Assembly: GCF_025685565.1 (NCBI RefSeq)
Contig: NZ_JAGSYE010000001.1
Location: 2,282,826 to 2,346,825 of the forward strand
DNA from: Granulicella aggregans
GTDB lineage: Bacteria > Acidobacteriota > Terriglobia > Terriglobales > Acidobacteriaceae
Length of the DNA: 64,000 bases
Direction of reading: 5' to 3'
The stretch's first letter is position 1. Each line of letters opens with the position of its first letter. The translations under genes and the position numbers were made by a program. Below are positions 9,410 through 18,242 of the stretch, in pieces. Below the pieces are notes generated by a model. It was not told the origin of the DNA and did not search any database. It was given only the letters and a program-made list of their open reading frames with translations.

Positions 9410-11221
9410 TCAATCGTAGCTATGCTTACGAGCTTTCTCGTTGCCGCTCCAATAACTATTGAGACTTAGCGTCTGTGCCATCGCGAAGCGGTGAAGTCCC
9501 TCAAGAAGGACGCGTTCGTCGTCCGACAAATTGGGATGCCAGATGTCGACAATAAGTACCCTACGCAGCTCATCGGTATGGTTCCAGGCCTCGTGCGGGT
9601 AGCTGTCATCAAAGACCAGGCACTTTCCCTCTTGCCATCGGCGGGTCTCGCCGCCTACTTTGATCGCACAGTCACCTTGCGGCACCTGGATCCCAAGATG
9701 GCAACGCAGTCTCATGTTGGTTGGTCCCCGGTGAGGCTGAATCACTGTATGGGGGCTCATCTTGGAGAGATACATCAAACCCGCCAGTGTTCTGACCGTG
9801 TTGTGCCCTTCGATAATCCGGCTGATGGCCGGGCACATCGCCGTATTCCCCTGGTTCTTCCGGCCCCGCTCATAGAGCATGAAGACATCCCACGAACCTG
9901 TTCGCTTGATGCTCTTCTCGTGCTCCTGGTGATATGAATGATCGCCGAGAGCCAGTACCTCGGCGCGGATCTCTTCGAAGTTAGCTTCGAGCGCTGCCAC
10001 GATCGCGAAGGATTGCGGGTCAAAAAACGGCTGTGAGGGCAGGTCGGGAAAGTGAAACATCTTTGCGTCCGGGGGATGGTTCGCGAACAGGCTGAGATAT
10101 CGCTCGAAGCGCCGGGACAGGACGAAAGTGGAAGTAGTCTCAGTGCCCTGATTCGCGACTGGTTGCGGGACGGGAGCTGCTTCCGCCTTCTTCTCTTGCG
10201 ACCCTGCCGGAGTCTCGGAGGCCTGGGGTTTTGCGCCTTCAAATCTACGGGTTAAGTCGGCGAAACGGCGATTGAGGACTGCGGTAAAAGGACGTCGTCC
10301 CTCGGAAGCCAGTCGATCCAGTGCGCACGCAAGCCACAACCACTCTCGATAGCTGAGTCTCTTGTCCCAGGCAAAGCCTGTCGCAAGTAGCTGTAGCTTC
10401 GCGGTGGAACAGAGTTGCACCGTCTCTGGTAGATCGCCCATCTGAAGCGCAAGGTAGGCTCGCCAGAGGGTTGGCTCGGCCCATACCGGGCAAGTGAACG
10501 ATGACTCAATAAATCGTTCCGGGGCCTGATTGCGGTCGCCCGCAAGCATGGCTTCCAGTCCACGTAAGTAAGAGTCTCGGGCCTGTCGCTCCTGATCTCG
10601 AGAGGGGATCTCGGTCCTTTCTGGCAGAAATCCGGGTCGAAGCGAGTCGGATTCCAAGTGCGCGGCCAACCCTGCCAGGTGGTGCAGAAAAACTCCCGGC
10701 CCTGCGTTCGGGCCCTGCGCTTGCTCGGCCTCATTGGCCATGTGAATCAACAGAAGGGCGTCACGATCCTGCGGGTTAAGTGTCTCCAGCAGAACGCCGG
10801 AATCGGAACGCACCTCAAGCTCATCCGCTCGGTTGTTGGTATTCGCTGCACGATCCAGGGCTGCGAAGAGCCTCTGCCGCGGCAGTGTGCAAAACAAAAA
10901 GGCCGCCCGTTCTGCCGCAATGCCCGCAAAGCAACGCACCATTTCGCGGTCGGAGAATGGGATGAGCTGTCTCTTGTAGACATCGGTCGAATAGATACTG
11001 TGAAGCGCCCCGCCATTCTGGATCCAGACCGGACAACCCCAGCGCGCCAGTATCTGCCTCGTCTGAAGCAGGTGCTGGCATAGCGAATGAGCGTTCGCGT
11101 GTCCGAACGTGTCCGCGCCCAGCTTCTCAAGAAAAGTCTTGACCTGCTGATGTTCGGGGGCCGAATCGATCGTTCCCTGTATAACGGAGGGCGCTACGGG
11201 CATGAAAAGTGTCGCAGACAT
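9410..11221 (-). CDS. Asp/Asn beta-hydroxylase with DUF6817-like N-terminal domain
   Basis: A 603-residue protein. Residues about 400-590 form an aspartyl/asparaginyl beta-hydroxylase (2-oxoglutarate/Fe) domain: HTVIQPHRGPTNMRLRCHL, then VFDDSYPHEAWNH and RRVLIVDIWHP. These provide the metal-binding histidines and the 2-oxoglutarate-binding Arg. Residues about 40-115 (HANAHSLCQHLL, WGCP, GGALHSIY, LIPFSDRE) resemble the DUF6817 family from memory, a small His-rich putative hydrolase. A helical, Pro-rich linker lies between. Hydroxylases of this type modify Asp or Asn in protein repeats. In the same operon, one protein has dozens of Ser-Gly-Asp units, an attractive but unproven substrate. It is the first gene of the minus-strand cluster. 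Confidence 0.78.
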   Translation of the reverse strand: MSATLFMPVAPSVIQGTIDSAPEHQQVKTFLEKLGADTFGHANAHSLCQHLLQTRQILARWGCPVWIQNGGALHSIYSTDVYKRQLIPFSDREMVRCFAGIAAERAAFLFCTLPRQRLFAALDRAANTNNRADELEVRSDSGVLLETLNPQDRDALLLIHMANEAEQAQGPNAGPGVFLHHLAGLAAHLESDSLRPGFLPERTEIPSRDQERQARDSYLRGLEAMLAGDRNQAPERFIESSFTCPVWAEPTLWRAYLALQMGDLPETVQLCSTAKLQLLATGFAWDKRLSYREWLWLACALDRLASEGRRPFTAVLNRRFADLTRRFEGAKPQASETPAGSQEKKAEAAPVPQPVANQGTETTSTFVLSRRFERYLSLFANHPPDAKMFHFPDLPSQPFFDPQSFAIVAALEANFEEIRAEVLALGDHSYHQEHEKSIKRTGSWDVFMLYERGRKNQGNTAMCPAISRIIEGHNTVRTLAGLMYLSKMSPHTVIQPHRGPTNMRLRCHLGIQVPQGDCAIKVGGETRRWQEGKCLVFDDSYPHEAWNHTDELRRVLIVDIWHPNLSDDERVLLEGLHRFAMAQTLSLNSYWSGNEKARKHSYD

Positions 11222-11856
11222 GGGTCCTCACCGAGTCAAGAATGAAGCTTGATCGAAAGGCAGATGAAGAATTCAAGGGAGCCCAGAATCTATGGTTCAA
11301 TTCGTAACGCGAAGACACTCTTGAAGAAAATGGCCTAAGGCAAATCTCAAAAGGGCGCATTGCTTCAGGCCGTCCTTCAAACAACAGCGGGTTAGAGATC
11401 GCTTCCGGTCTCGATTGAAGCGGAGCGACCAGGAAACCTGCGCCGAGTTTAGGCTGCAAGACTAAGGCATTCTTTGCGAATGTCAAGTTTTTAAGTTTTA
11501 TGGTGCGAATATAGTGCGTTTTTCCATCTAGCTTGCGCTGCCCGAACGAGGCCACAAAGAAATTCTCTGCGATGCAGATATTTAATGAGCAGTATTATTC
11601 TTCGCAGGGTTTGTATTCCACTGGAAATCGTGCTAGCCTCCGTTGGAGTTTCTGAGGACCTCCCCTGCAGGCTCCTGTGATCTATGAGAACGGCCGCTCG
11701 ATGTCCCTGCCGTTTGTGCCGCTGGATCATGACCGCCGATGTTGCCCTTGCGGCAGAGCTGGCAAGGTCCGGCTATGGAAACGTTCAATCTGGGCCGGGT
11801 GGATATCCCACAGGTTTGTGGGCTGAAGGTTAGAACGCCAGCGGAGGAAAGCGCTC
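11222..11856. promoter_or_regulatory. Divergent intergenic region (635 bp)
   Basis: A non-coding stretch between the minus-strand glycosylation cluster and the plus-strand repeat-protein genes. It probably contains both promoters. An AT-rich patch near 11485-11610 is the likeliest promoter zone. A small hairpin (CCCACA-ggtt-TGTGGG, 11807-11822) lies just ahead of the ribosome site GGAGGAAAG of the gene at 11857. Short frames here look random. No confident -35/-10 pair was found. Confidence 0.4.
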
Positions 11857-14415
11857 ATGCTCACGATTGATGTTGTTCTCGGGTCGGACCGCAATCGCGT
11901 GGGGCGGCTGGTTTTGAAGGATGGTGCCGGCCGGACGGTTGCGGGTCCGTATTCGGTATGTGGCAGGGCGAACGACTTCGCGGCGAGCGAACATGGGAAC
12001 CCCACCCGCTCCGCGCTGCAGCACTACGGAGACACACCGACGGGCGAGTATCAGATGCGAGCCATCGTGCGAACCGGCCGCGGATCAGCTTACGACGCGG
12101 CGGTCTTTGGCAAGTTCGGCATGATTACTCTGGTGCCTGTGCGCGGTCAGGCGGCCATTGCCGACCAGAATGGCCGCCACGTTCTGGCGATTCACGCGGG
12201 CACTCCCAATCCTGCGAGCAAGCTTCTCTACGCAACGAACGGCTCGTTGAGGATGTTCGATGAGGACCTGCGGGAGTTAATAGAAGCTCTGCGGGGCGAG
12301 TCGTCGGCGATTTGCCGGATCGCCGAGACCAATGAGTTTGCCACTTCGCTCAGCGTGACCCTGGATCCGACGTTCGACGAGGGTGACCCGCCGTTGCTGG
12401 CGACGGATCTGCCGAAGGTGATCGCGGTGCCCTCGGCTGAGGTGCGGGCCTCGCTCACATCGTCGAAGGTCAGGGAACACCTGGTCAGCCCCCACGACGA
12501 GGCGTACAGCAGCTCCGGCGATAGCTCTGGCGACAGCAGCTCCGGTGATAGCTCTGGCGACAGCAGCTCAGGTGATAGCTCTGGCGACAGTAGCTCAGGT
12601 GATAGCTCCGGCGACAGCAGCTCAGGTGATAGCTCTGGCGACAGCAGCTCAGGTGATAGCTCTGGCGACAGCAGCTCAGGTGATAGCTCTGGCGACAGTA
12701 GCTCCGGTGATAGCTCCGGCGACAGCAGCTCAGGTGATAGCTCTGGCGACAGTAGCTCCGGTGATAGCTCTGGCGACAGTAGCTCCGGTGATAGCTCCGG
12801 CGACAGCAGCTCCGGTGATAGCTCCGGCGACAGCAGCTCAGGTGATAGCTCTGGCGACAGCAGCTCAGGTGATAGCTCTGGCGACAGCAGCTCAGGTGAT
12901 AGCTCTGGCGACAGCAGCTCAGGTGATAGCTCTGGCGACAGTAGCTCCGGCGATAGCTCCGGCGACAGCAGTTCCGGCGACAGCAGCTCCAGTAGTAGTT
13001 TTGGTTCCGGTGGCAGTGGTGGTTCCGGAGGCGGTTCCAGTTCCAGCGGCAGCTCCAGCTCGAGCGCCTGCAGCATCACCGGTATTACACCGACGAACGC
13101 GTCACTGTTCGCTGGCGAACCTCAGTTGTTTGCGGCACAGGGAAAGAATCTGGATTCCGTGACCTGGAGCACGAGCGCGTCGGCTAACCCGGCAACCGGC
13201 AGCGGCCCGCATTTTACAACCAGGTGGGGCGCTACGGGGAATCAGACTGTGACGGCGACCTGTAGCGGAGTGAGCAAGTCGGTCACAGTCAAGGTCCACT
13301 CGCTCGATATCCAGATCAACAACACGACAGCCACCAATGACGATCTGGTGGTCTTGAACAGTACCCATCCGGTCCATCAGTTCAACGTGAACTGCCAGAT
13401 GAGGCTCGTTGGCCCTTCGGTGGGCAATGTGACGGTCGTACTGGCAAATCCTGATGGGCGACTCCGCTTTCCGAACCCTGGAGACACCACCGTCAGCCTC
13501 ACGTTGGACGCCGGCGGGGCCTTTTCCGCATTCCAGATCTCCGGCGCTGCCGCGAGCGCTGCCGTGAATGACGCGGTCATTCATATCCACAAAGACACCG
13601 CCACCGGATCGGAGATCACCACCAAGAACGTTACGGTCGTCAGCTTTGATTTGGCGGCCGTCCCGCTCACGCAGGGTGGGAACTATAGTTTTGTGGGAAC
13701 TGTGTATCAGCCGGCAGGGGCCGCCGTGTCCTTCACTTCGAGCGCCCGGATCCGGCCTGCTGGTGTCGACTGCACGGCACCACAACTGACGAACCTTCGA
13801 ATCGCGATCATGCAGGAATGCAGCATTAAGTTGATCAACACCACCTGGGACACGCCCACGGTCGCCTGGCTGGCCGCAGCGACAACGGGAACCACCGTCA
13901 CGGTTCCAACCACGACGCGGAGAACCGTTACCTATGATCCTAGTGTCGTCCAACCAGTGAACGACGGATTGGATGGTGCATATCCCCTTTACGACAAGTC
14001 AGCCACAGCGTTGACCCCTGCAACCGGCTGTTCGGGAAGCGGAACGGCGGCAAGCAACGATGCTCCGCAACACTCTGCGAATCTTACTTTCTCTGAAACC
14101 CAAAACGACTCCGCCGGGGTGGCGGTTGCGACTGTGACATGGAGCAATCGCGTCAACACGACCAGGGTGCAGCACTTCCGGACATTCTGTGTTGTCTTCG
14201 ACTCGACAAACCCAACAGCGGATGATTCGTTCTTCTCGCTGCGAGAAGCAATCTGGGATATCAATTTGGATAGCGCCGCAGCGGCTCAGCATGCAACGGT
14301 CAACGCCGACGGCGCTGCCACAGCCAACCCTGCTACCGGTGTTCAGTCAAACCATGCGCCTTTGACGACGACTGACAATCCAGTTGGAGCGGCTACGACA
14401 ACGTTCACCAAATGA
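11857..14415 (+). CDS. YkuD-like / SGD-repeat / Ig-like protein
   Basis: An 852-residue paralogue of the fusion protein at 2343. Residues 1-145 carry the same YkuD-like domain, with GDTPTGEY (58-65), HVLAIHAG (108-115) and TNGSLRM (127-133). Again Ser130 replaces the catalytic Cys and Asn128 the His. The His of the IHxG loop is present. Residues about 218-380 are a regular 9-residue (27-bp) SSSGD-SSGD array ending in a Gly/Ser linker. Residues about 395-852 are beta-rich Ig/BIG-like segments (ITGITPTNASLFAGE..., VTVTATCSG...) with several cysteines. There is no N-terminal signal peptide. A strong GGAGGAAAG site precedes the ATG. Its stop overlaps the next gene (ATGA). A modified, possibly surface or spore-coat-like structural protein is inferred. 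Confidence 0.75.
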   Translation: MLTIDVVLGSDRNRVGRLVLKDGAGRTVAGPYSVCGRANDFAASEHGNPTRSALQHYGDTPTGEYQMRAIVRTGRGSAYDAAVFGKFGMITLVPVRGQAAIADQNGRHVLAIHAGTPNPASKLLYATNGSLRMFDEDLRELIEALRGESSAICRIAETNEFATSLSVTLDPTFDEGDPPLLATDLPKVIAVPSAEVRASLTSSKVREHLVSPHDEAYSSSGDSSGDSSSGDSSGDSSSGDSSGDSSSGDSSGDSSSGDSSGDSSSGDSSGDSSSGDSSGDSSSGDSSGDSSSGDSSGDSSSGDSSGDSSSGDSSGDSSSGDSSGDSSSGDSSGDSSSGDSSGDSSSGDSSGDSSSGDSSGDSSSGDSSGDSSSGDSSSSSSFGSGGSGGSGGGSSSSGSSSSSACSITGITPTNASLFAGEPQLFAAQGKNLDSVTWSTSASANPATGSGPHFTTRWGATGNQTVTATCSGVSKSVTVKVHSLDIQINNTTATNDDLVVLNSTHPVHQFNVNCQMRLVGPSVGNVTVVLANPDGRLRFPNPGDTTVSLTLDAGGAFSAFQISGAAASAAVNDAVIHIHKDTATGSEITTKNVTVVSFDLAAVPLTQGGNYSFVGTVYQPAGAAVSFTSSARIRPAGVDCTAPQLTNLRIAIMQECSIKLINTTWDTPTVAWLAAATTGTTVTVPTTTRRTVTYDPSVVQPVNDGLDGAYPLYDKSATALTPATGCSGSGTAASNDAPQHSANLTFSETQNDSAGVAVATVTWSNRVNTTRVQHFRTFCVVFDSTNPTADDSFFSLREAIWDINLDSAAAAQHATVNADGAATANPATGVQSNHAPLTTTDNPVGAATTTFTK
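12509..12993 (+). repeat. 27-bp coding tandem repeat (SSSGD-SSGD)
   Basis: About 17-18 head-to-tail copies of a 27-bp unit encoding SSSGDSSGD. Copies differ only at synonymous positions (for example TCA/TCC serine and GGC/GGT glycine). The unit is the 39-bp unit of the gene at 2343 minus one SSGD step, so the two arrays share origin but expanded independently. The copy number here should be treated with care if the assembly used short reads. Confidence 0.92.
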
Positions 14416-14423
14416 GGCAAACG

Positions 14424-15434
14424 ATGAGCGACAGCGACATTCTGGCAGCCACTCCCGAACAGCACCTCCACGATCTCCGTGCGGTCTATGACATGGCGAA
14501 TCTTCGCCTGCAGCCTAGTGAAAATGCGGGTGATGGCCCCTGGTCGGTACTGCATATTATTCCGGAGGCCCACAGTGGTTCAGAAGTATCGATAGGAGTC
14601 GCCCGCAATATTGAGACGGGAGATCTCGTCGAAGCCGCTACCGGAAAGCCAATTGCCCCAGGAACACCTGTGCAGCCAGGCACGATCGAGGAAGGCTCCT
14701 GGACTGTGACTACCAGGATCGGCGTCCCAAACGGAGTGCAGAGCGGACACTACAGGTGGACACTGCCTACTGATTATCGCGACCGGAAGCTTGCACCTGA
14801 CGACATCTACCGCCCTTTCTCATCGGGAGGCAATGTACTCTGCAGGCACAATCCCCAGGTTGCGGGCGTGGGACAGTTCGATTCCGTGAGCCTTCTTCCT
14901 TCGGGATGGGAGACCCAGGTCCAACCGGCCCTTGACGCACTTCAAAAAGACAACGTGCTGACCAGGTCGCCGACCTCCGACGCGGACAAGACTTCTCTCA
15001 AAAAGCTGCTGACCAGCGACAACTCAATCACCTCGACGGTTGCGTTTCGTTCCCTGACCGAAACCGGAGCCCTCGATCCTCCGGCCACACAACAAGCCAT
15101 CTCCGCCGCTTCCGGCTATCGGCGTGCAGTAATGATGTACGTGGCACTCGCACACGCTCCAGCCACCGGGACGTCCGGCATCGCCGAGCCCGCGTTCGCG
15201 CCGGCTGTTCAAGGCAGCGCCAGCCCACAGGATGACCGATCTACCGCCCTCGCCCTCGCCGCAGTAGCGTTATTTCATAAGGGGTTGCCCAGCGGCACGC
15301 TAAGCGTGGCGCTTCTGAACGGCATCCGCAGTCGCTCAGCTCCGTCCATCGCGGGGGAGAACGCTCCTTCAGTCGCCAAACAGGCTTCTGATCCCTACAT
15401 CGAAGAGCTACTTAAGACAGCGCAGATTCTGTGA
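14424..15434 (+). CDS. Uncharacterised protein coupled to the repeat protein
   Basis: About 336 residues with no recognised family. The frame opens at 14412 in an ATGA overlap with the upstream stop. The ATG at 14424 has a GAGG site six bases before it and is preferred, giving MSDSDILAATPEQHLHDLR. The N-terminal half (HIIPEAHSGSEVSIGVARN, then SWTVTTRIGVPNGVQSGHYRW) looks like a beta-rich domain. The C-terminal half is Ala/Ser/Thr-rich helix. No signal peptide or membrane span is evident. Its tight coupling to the YkuD-like protein suggests a shared job, such as a partner or scaffold, but nothing in the sequence proves it. Confidence 0.65.
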   Translation: MSDSDILAATPEQHLHDLRAVYDMANLRLQPSENAGDGPWSVLHIIPEAHSGSEVSIGVARNIETGDLVEAATGKPIAPGTPVQPGTIEEGSWTVTTRIGVPNGVQSGHYRWTLPTDYRDRKLAPDDIYRPFSSGGNVLCRHNPQVAGVGQFDSVSLLPSGWETQVQPALDALQKDNVLTRSPTSDADKTSLKKLLTSDNSITSTVAFRSLTETGALDPPATQQAISAASGYRRAVMMYVALAHAPATGTSGIAEPAFAPAVQGSASPQDDRSTALALAAVALFHKGLPSGTLSVALLNGIRSRSAPSIAGENAPSVAKQASDPYIEELLKTAQIL

Positions 15435-15539
15435 ACCGCGAGCAAGTGAGAGCGCAGCCCTTCGCGGGTGAACACTCGGTCCACAAGAGCGCTCCTGGAT
15501 TCTTGGGGCTGGATCCCTGGGACAAAGGAGGAGACCCAA

Positions 15540-17897
15540 GTGGCTACTGTTTATATTCGCGACAATATCTCCGTTGATCAAAGCCTGTTGAACACCTTGC
15601 AGGCTCAGGATCCGGCCAGCGACTTGGTGATCTTGATTGCGAGGGTATGCACTGCCGGTCCGCTGTCGGGATTTGTGAACTACACGATTGCCGCCGATGA
15701 GTTTGTAAGTCAAGGCAGCCTTTCCGCTCCCCCGCTGAACCTCGATACTCCCGCCTCGATTACGCTGCTTGCCAAGACCATCTCCGGTTCATTGCAGTTG
15801 ACTTGTCCTGGCGCGGAAGGCCCCACGGGTGCGCAAGGGGCAAGGGGAGATCCGGGCACGGCGGACGATAACAACGGCAGCGAAGGTGGAGAAGGGGGTA
15901 CTGGCGGGCAAGGCGGCCCCGGTGGATCGATCACCGTTTATTTCGGGACTGCAACATCAGCTCCGCACGGCCTCTCAGCTGGCGGTCCGGGTGGTCCCGG
16001 TGGCCCGGGCGGCCCAGGCGGCCCAGGCGGCCCTCCATTCAAAGGCGGAGGGGGCATATTTGGGTACGGCAAGCCCGGACCCGTTGGGCCGAAAGGACTT
16101 CCAGGGCCGCGGGGCCCCAGTGGGAGCGTATCCATTGGCCGCGTTGACAGTAGCGAGGTCTGGGGATCCCTTGACCCCGCACAATATCCCCCATGGGCCG
16201 CTTATCGGGTTCAGGTTGGGCAGCATCTTTTCGGCAGTACACTCCGGCGTCGATGCTGGCTGCAATTACAGAGTTCCAGACCGCACTGCAGTTAGACCCA
16301 ACCAATACGGAAGCGGCCTTCCTGCTGAAGCGGCTCGTACAGCAGCAAACGCCCTCGGGCCTGCCTCGCGATCTCGACATCGTCCTCGACTTCTCTCTTG
16401 ATTTCATCTCCGCAACCGCTTATCCAGAACCTTTTGAGCGCGTATCAGAGCTACCAGAGCTCTGCCGATACCGATCAGCTTTTGAATGCGTTGCTACAGT
16501 ATCTGCAATTGACCCTGTCGACACTGAAAGACCAGTTGACCCAGGCAAAGACCTTCGGAGTGCCCGAAGCCCAGGCCGGTTTGACCGCGGCCCAGCAACA
16601 GAGCAGTCTTCTGCAGAGCCAGATTGCGACGCTGAAACAGCAGCTGGCCTCCAGCAGCAATCCGTTCTCCTTCGGCAACATCGTCAGCACCATAGGCATC
16701 GTAGCGGGCGTCGTGGCGGGGATGTCGACCGGGGCGGGTGCTATCGTCGCCATCGCAGCTGGCATCGCAGCCGTGGAGACGGATGCGGCTGACGGACAAT
16801 CGCAATACCTTGCTGCCGGCGGCGATACTGCCGATCCCAGTTCTATCGGCGGCGGCTTGGACACGCTGCTGAACAAGGGAAAATCGCTAATCAACCTTGG
16901 CAAGACGCTGAGCCAGGTCAGCGGAGGCGATACGACTGGAGGCCAGCTTAGTCAGCTCGGGGAGCTCACCAAGGAGAGCATGATCGCCAACCTGCGCGAA
17001 CAGCAGGAGCAGGAGCAACTGGATTCTGCGAACCTACTTGTGACTCAACTGACCAACGAAGTCAACGACGCGCAGAATCTCGAGGCAAACTGGGCTACCG
17101 CAGTGAATGATCTCAATGCGCTTACAGGTCAACTCCTCCACTCTTACCAACTCCTCTCGGATCGGGTCACCAACGACGTCTTTCAATCATTCCGTGCTTT
17201 GGAGGTGTACCAGGTCCAGCCCATAAGCGTTCGGTTCGATTATGGTCACATATCCCCGGACCTTGACCAGTCGCCTTACTCAAACCCCGCCGTCCGCGCT
17301 GGTAAATACGGTGCGGTTCTCGCGTTCCTGCCCAGTTACGTGGCGACGGCCGAAGATATCTACAACCAATTGAACACGGGCGAGATAACGGGCTTTGATG
17401 TCGTGCATCCCCTGGTGCCTGTTTTCATCACGGACACCGCCTCGATTGAGCAGTTCACGACCAGCAGAAGTTTGCAATTCAGCCTGACGGATGCCACCGG
17501 ACTGCCGCCCGACGTCTTCGAGATGAAGGTCGTTGGCATAAGTCTGGAGTTGTTGGGCGCCGCGTCTGAAGATCCGGTGAATGTCTAGATTTCGCACTCC
17601 GGCCATTGGTTGATGCTCAGTCATACCGACCAGAAAACTATCGAATTCAACCTTTTGCCGCGCGACGAGGCCATAGGCTTCTCTAGCTCCGCTACAGGGC
17701 TGAGCGGGTTCATACCGGCGGACACGACGCAGGTCCCACCCTTCAGCTTTTGGGGACGTGGCGTGATGGCGAAATGGCGGTTATATATCGATGATTCCAC
17801 CGTGATCGACACTTCAGCGCTTACCGCCATCAATATCACGTTCTCTGTAAGTGGTTATAAACTCCAGGGGACAGCAGACCTCGAGGATCTCTCGTAG
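15540..17897 (+). pseudogene. Broken collagen-like / coiled-coil protein gene
   Basis: GTG at 15540 has an ideal AAAGGAGGAG site eight bases upstream. The frame gives a beta-rich N-terminus, then Gly-x-y collagen-like triplets (about 15812-16140), and stops at 16295. The coherent reading, however, continues elsewhere. Near 16230 (a T4 run) it must shift by -1 into a TPR-like helix (RQYTPASMLAAITEFQTAL). Near 16390-16400 it shifts back to the first frame (ISSPQPLIQNLLSAYQSY). It then runs through coiled coil and a glycine/alanine hydrophobic stretch to an amber at 17586, after which the same frame stays open to 17897 (ISHSGHWLMLSHTDQ...). Two compensating indels plus a nonsense codon suggest a decayed gene of about 785 codons. 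It is third in the operon after the YkuD-like gene. Confidence 0.7.
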
Positions 17898-18242
17898 ACC
17901 GCAAACTTGCGCCAGCAGTCCGTGTCGAGTGCCCGTCGGCTTGAGCCGCTAGTTTGCTGATGGTCTTCAGTGATCGTTTCCGCAAATCGTTGGACTTCGC
18001 CGTTCAGTCTGAGGCCAGTTGTATTGAGCCACTCCGTTTGCTAGTTTGGCGTAGATGCCGCCGCCAGTGTCCGAAGAACTCAGCAGTCTCCTTGAGACTC
18101 TCTTCCGGTCGGAATCGGGCCGGGGTCTAACCGCGCTTGGGCGCCTCCCCGGAGATCTGAAGACGGTCGCCGATGGTCACAGACAAGTCCGCTGGCACGC
18201 GTACCAGACCAAGGTCAGATGCGAGCCGCCTTGCGGCTGACC
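17898..18242. other. Convergent intergenic region
   Basis: Some 345 bp lie between two converging genes. No credible coding signal was seen. A short hairpin (AGCCGC-ctt-GCGGCT, 18224-18238) just beyond the tyrosinase stop could help termination on the minus strand, but it lacks a clear U-tract. Confidence 0.4.

Noticed and set aside
12228..13079. Minus-strand SPELLSPEL frame opposite the second repeat array
   Set aside because: Shadow of the 27-bp repeat; no start signal, and it is antisense to a gene with clear domain structure.
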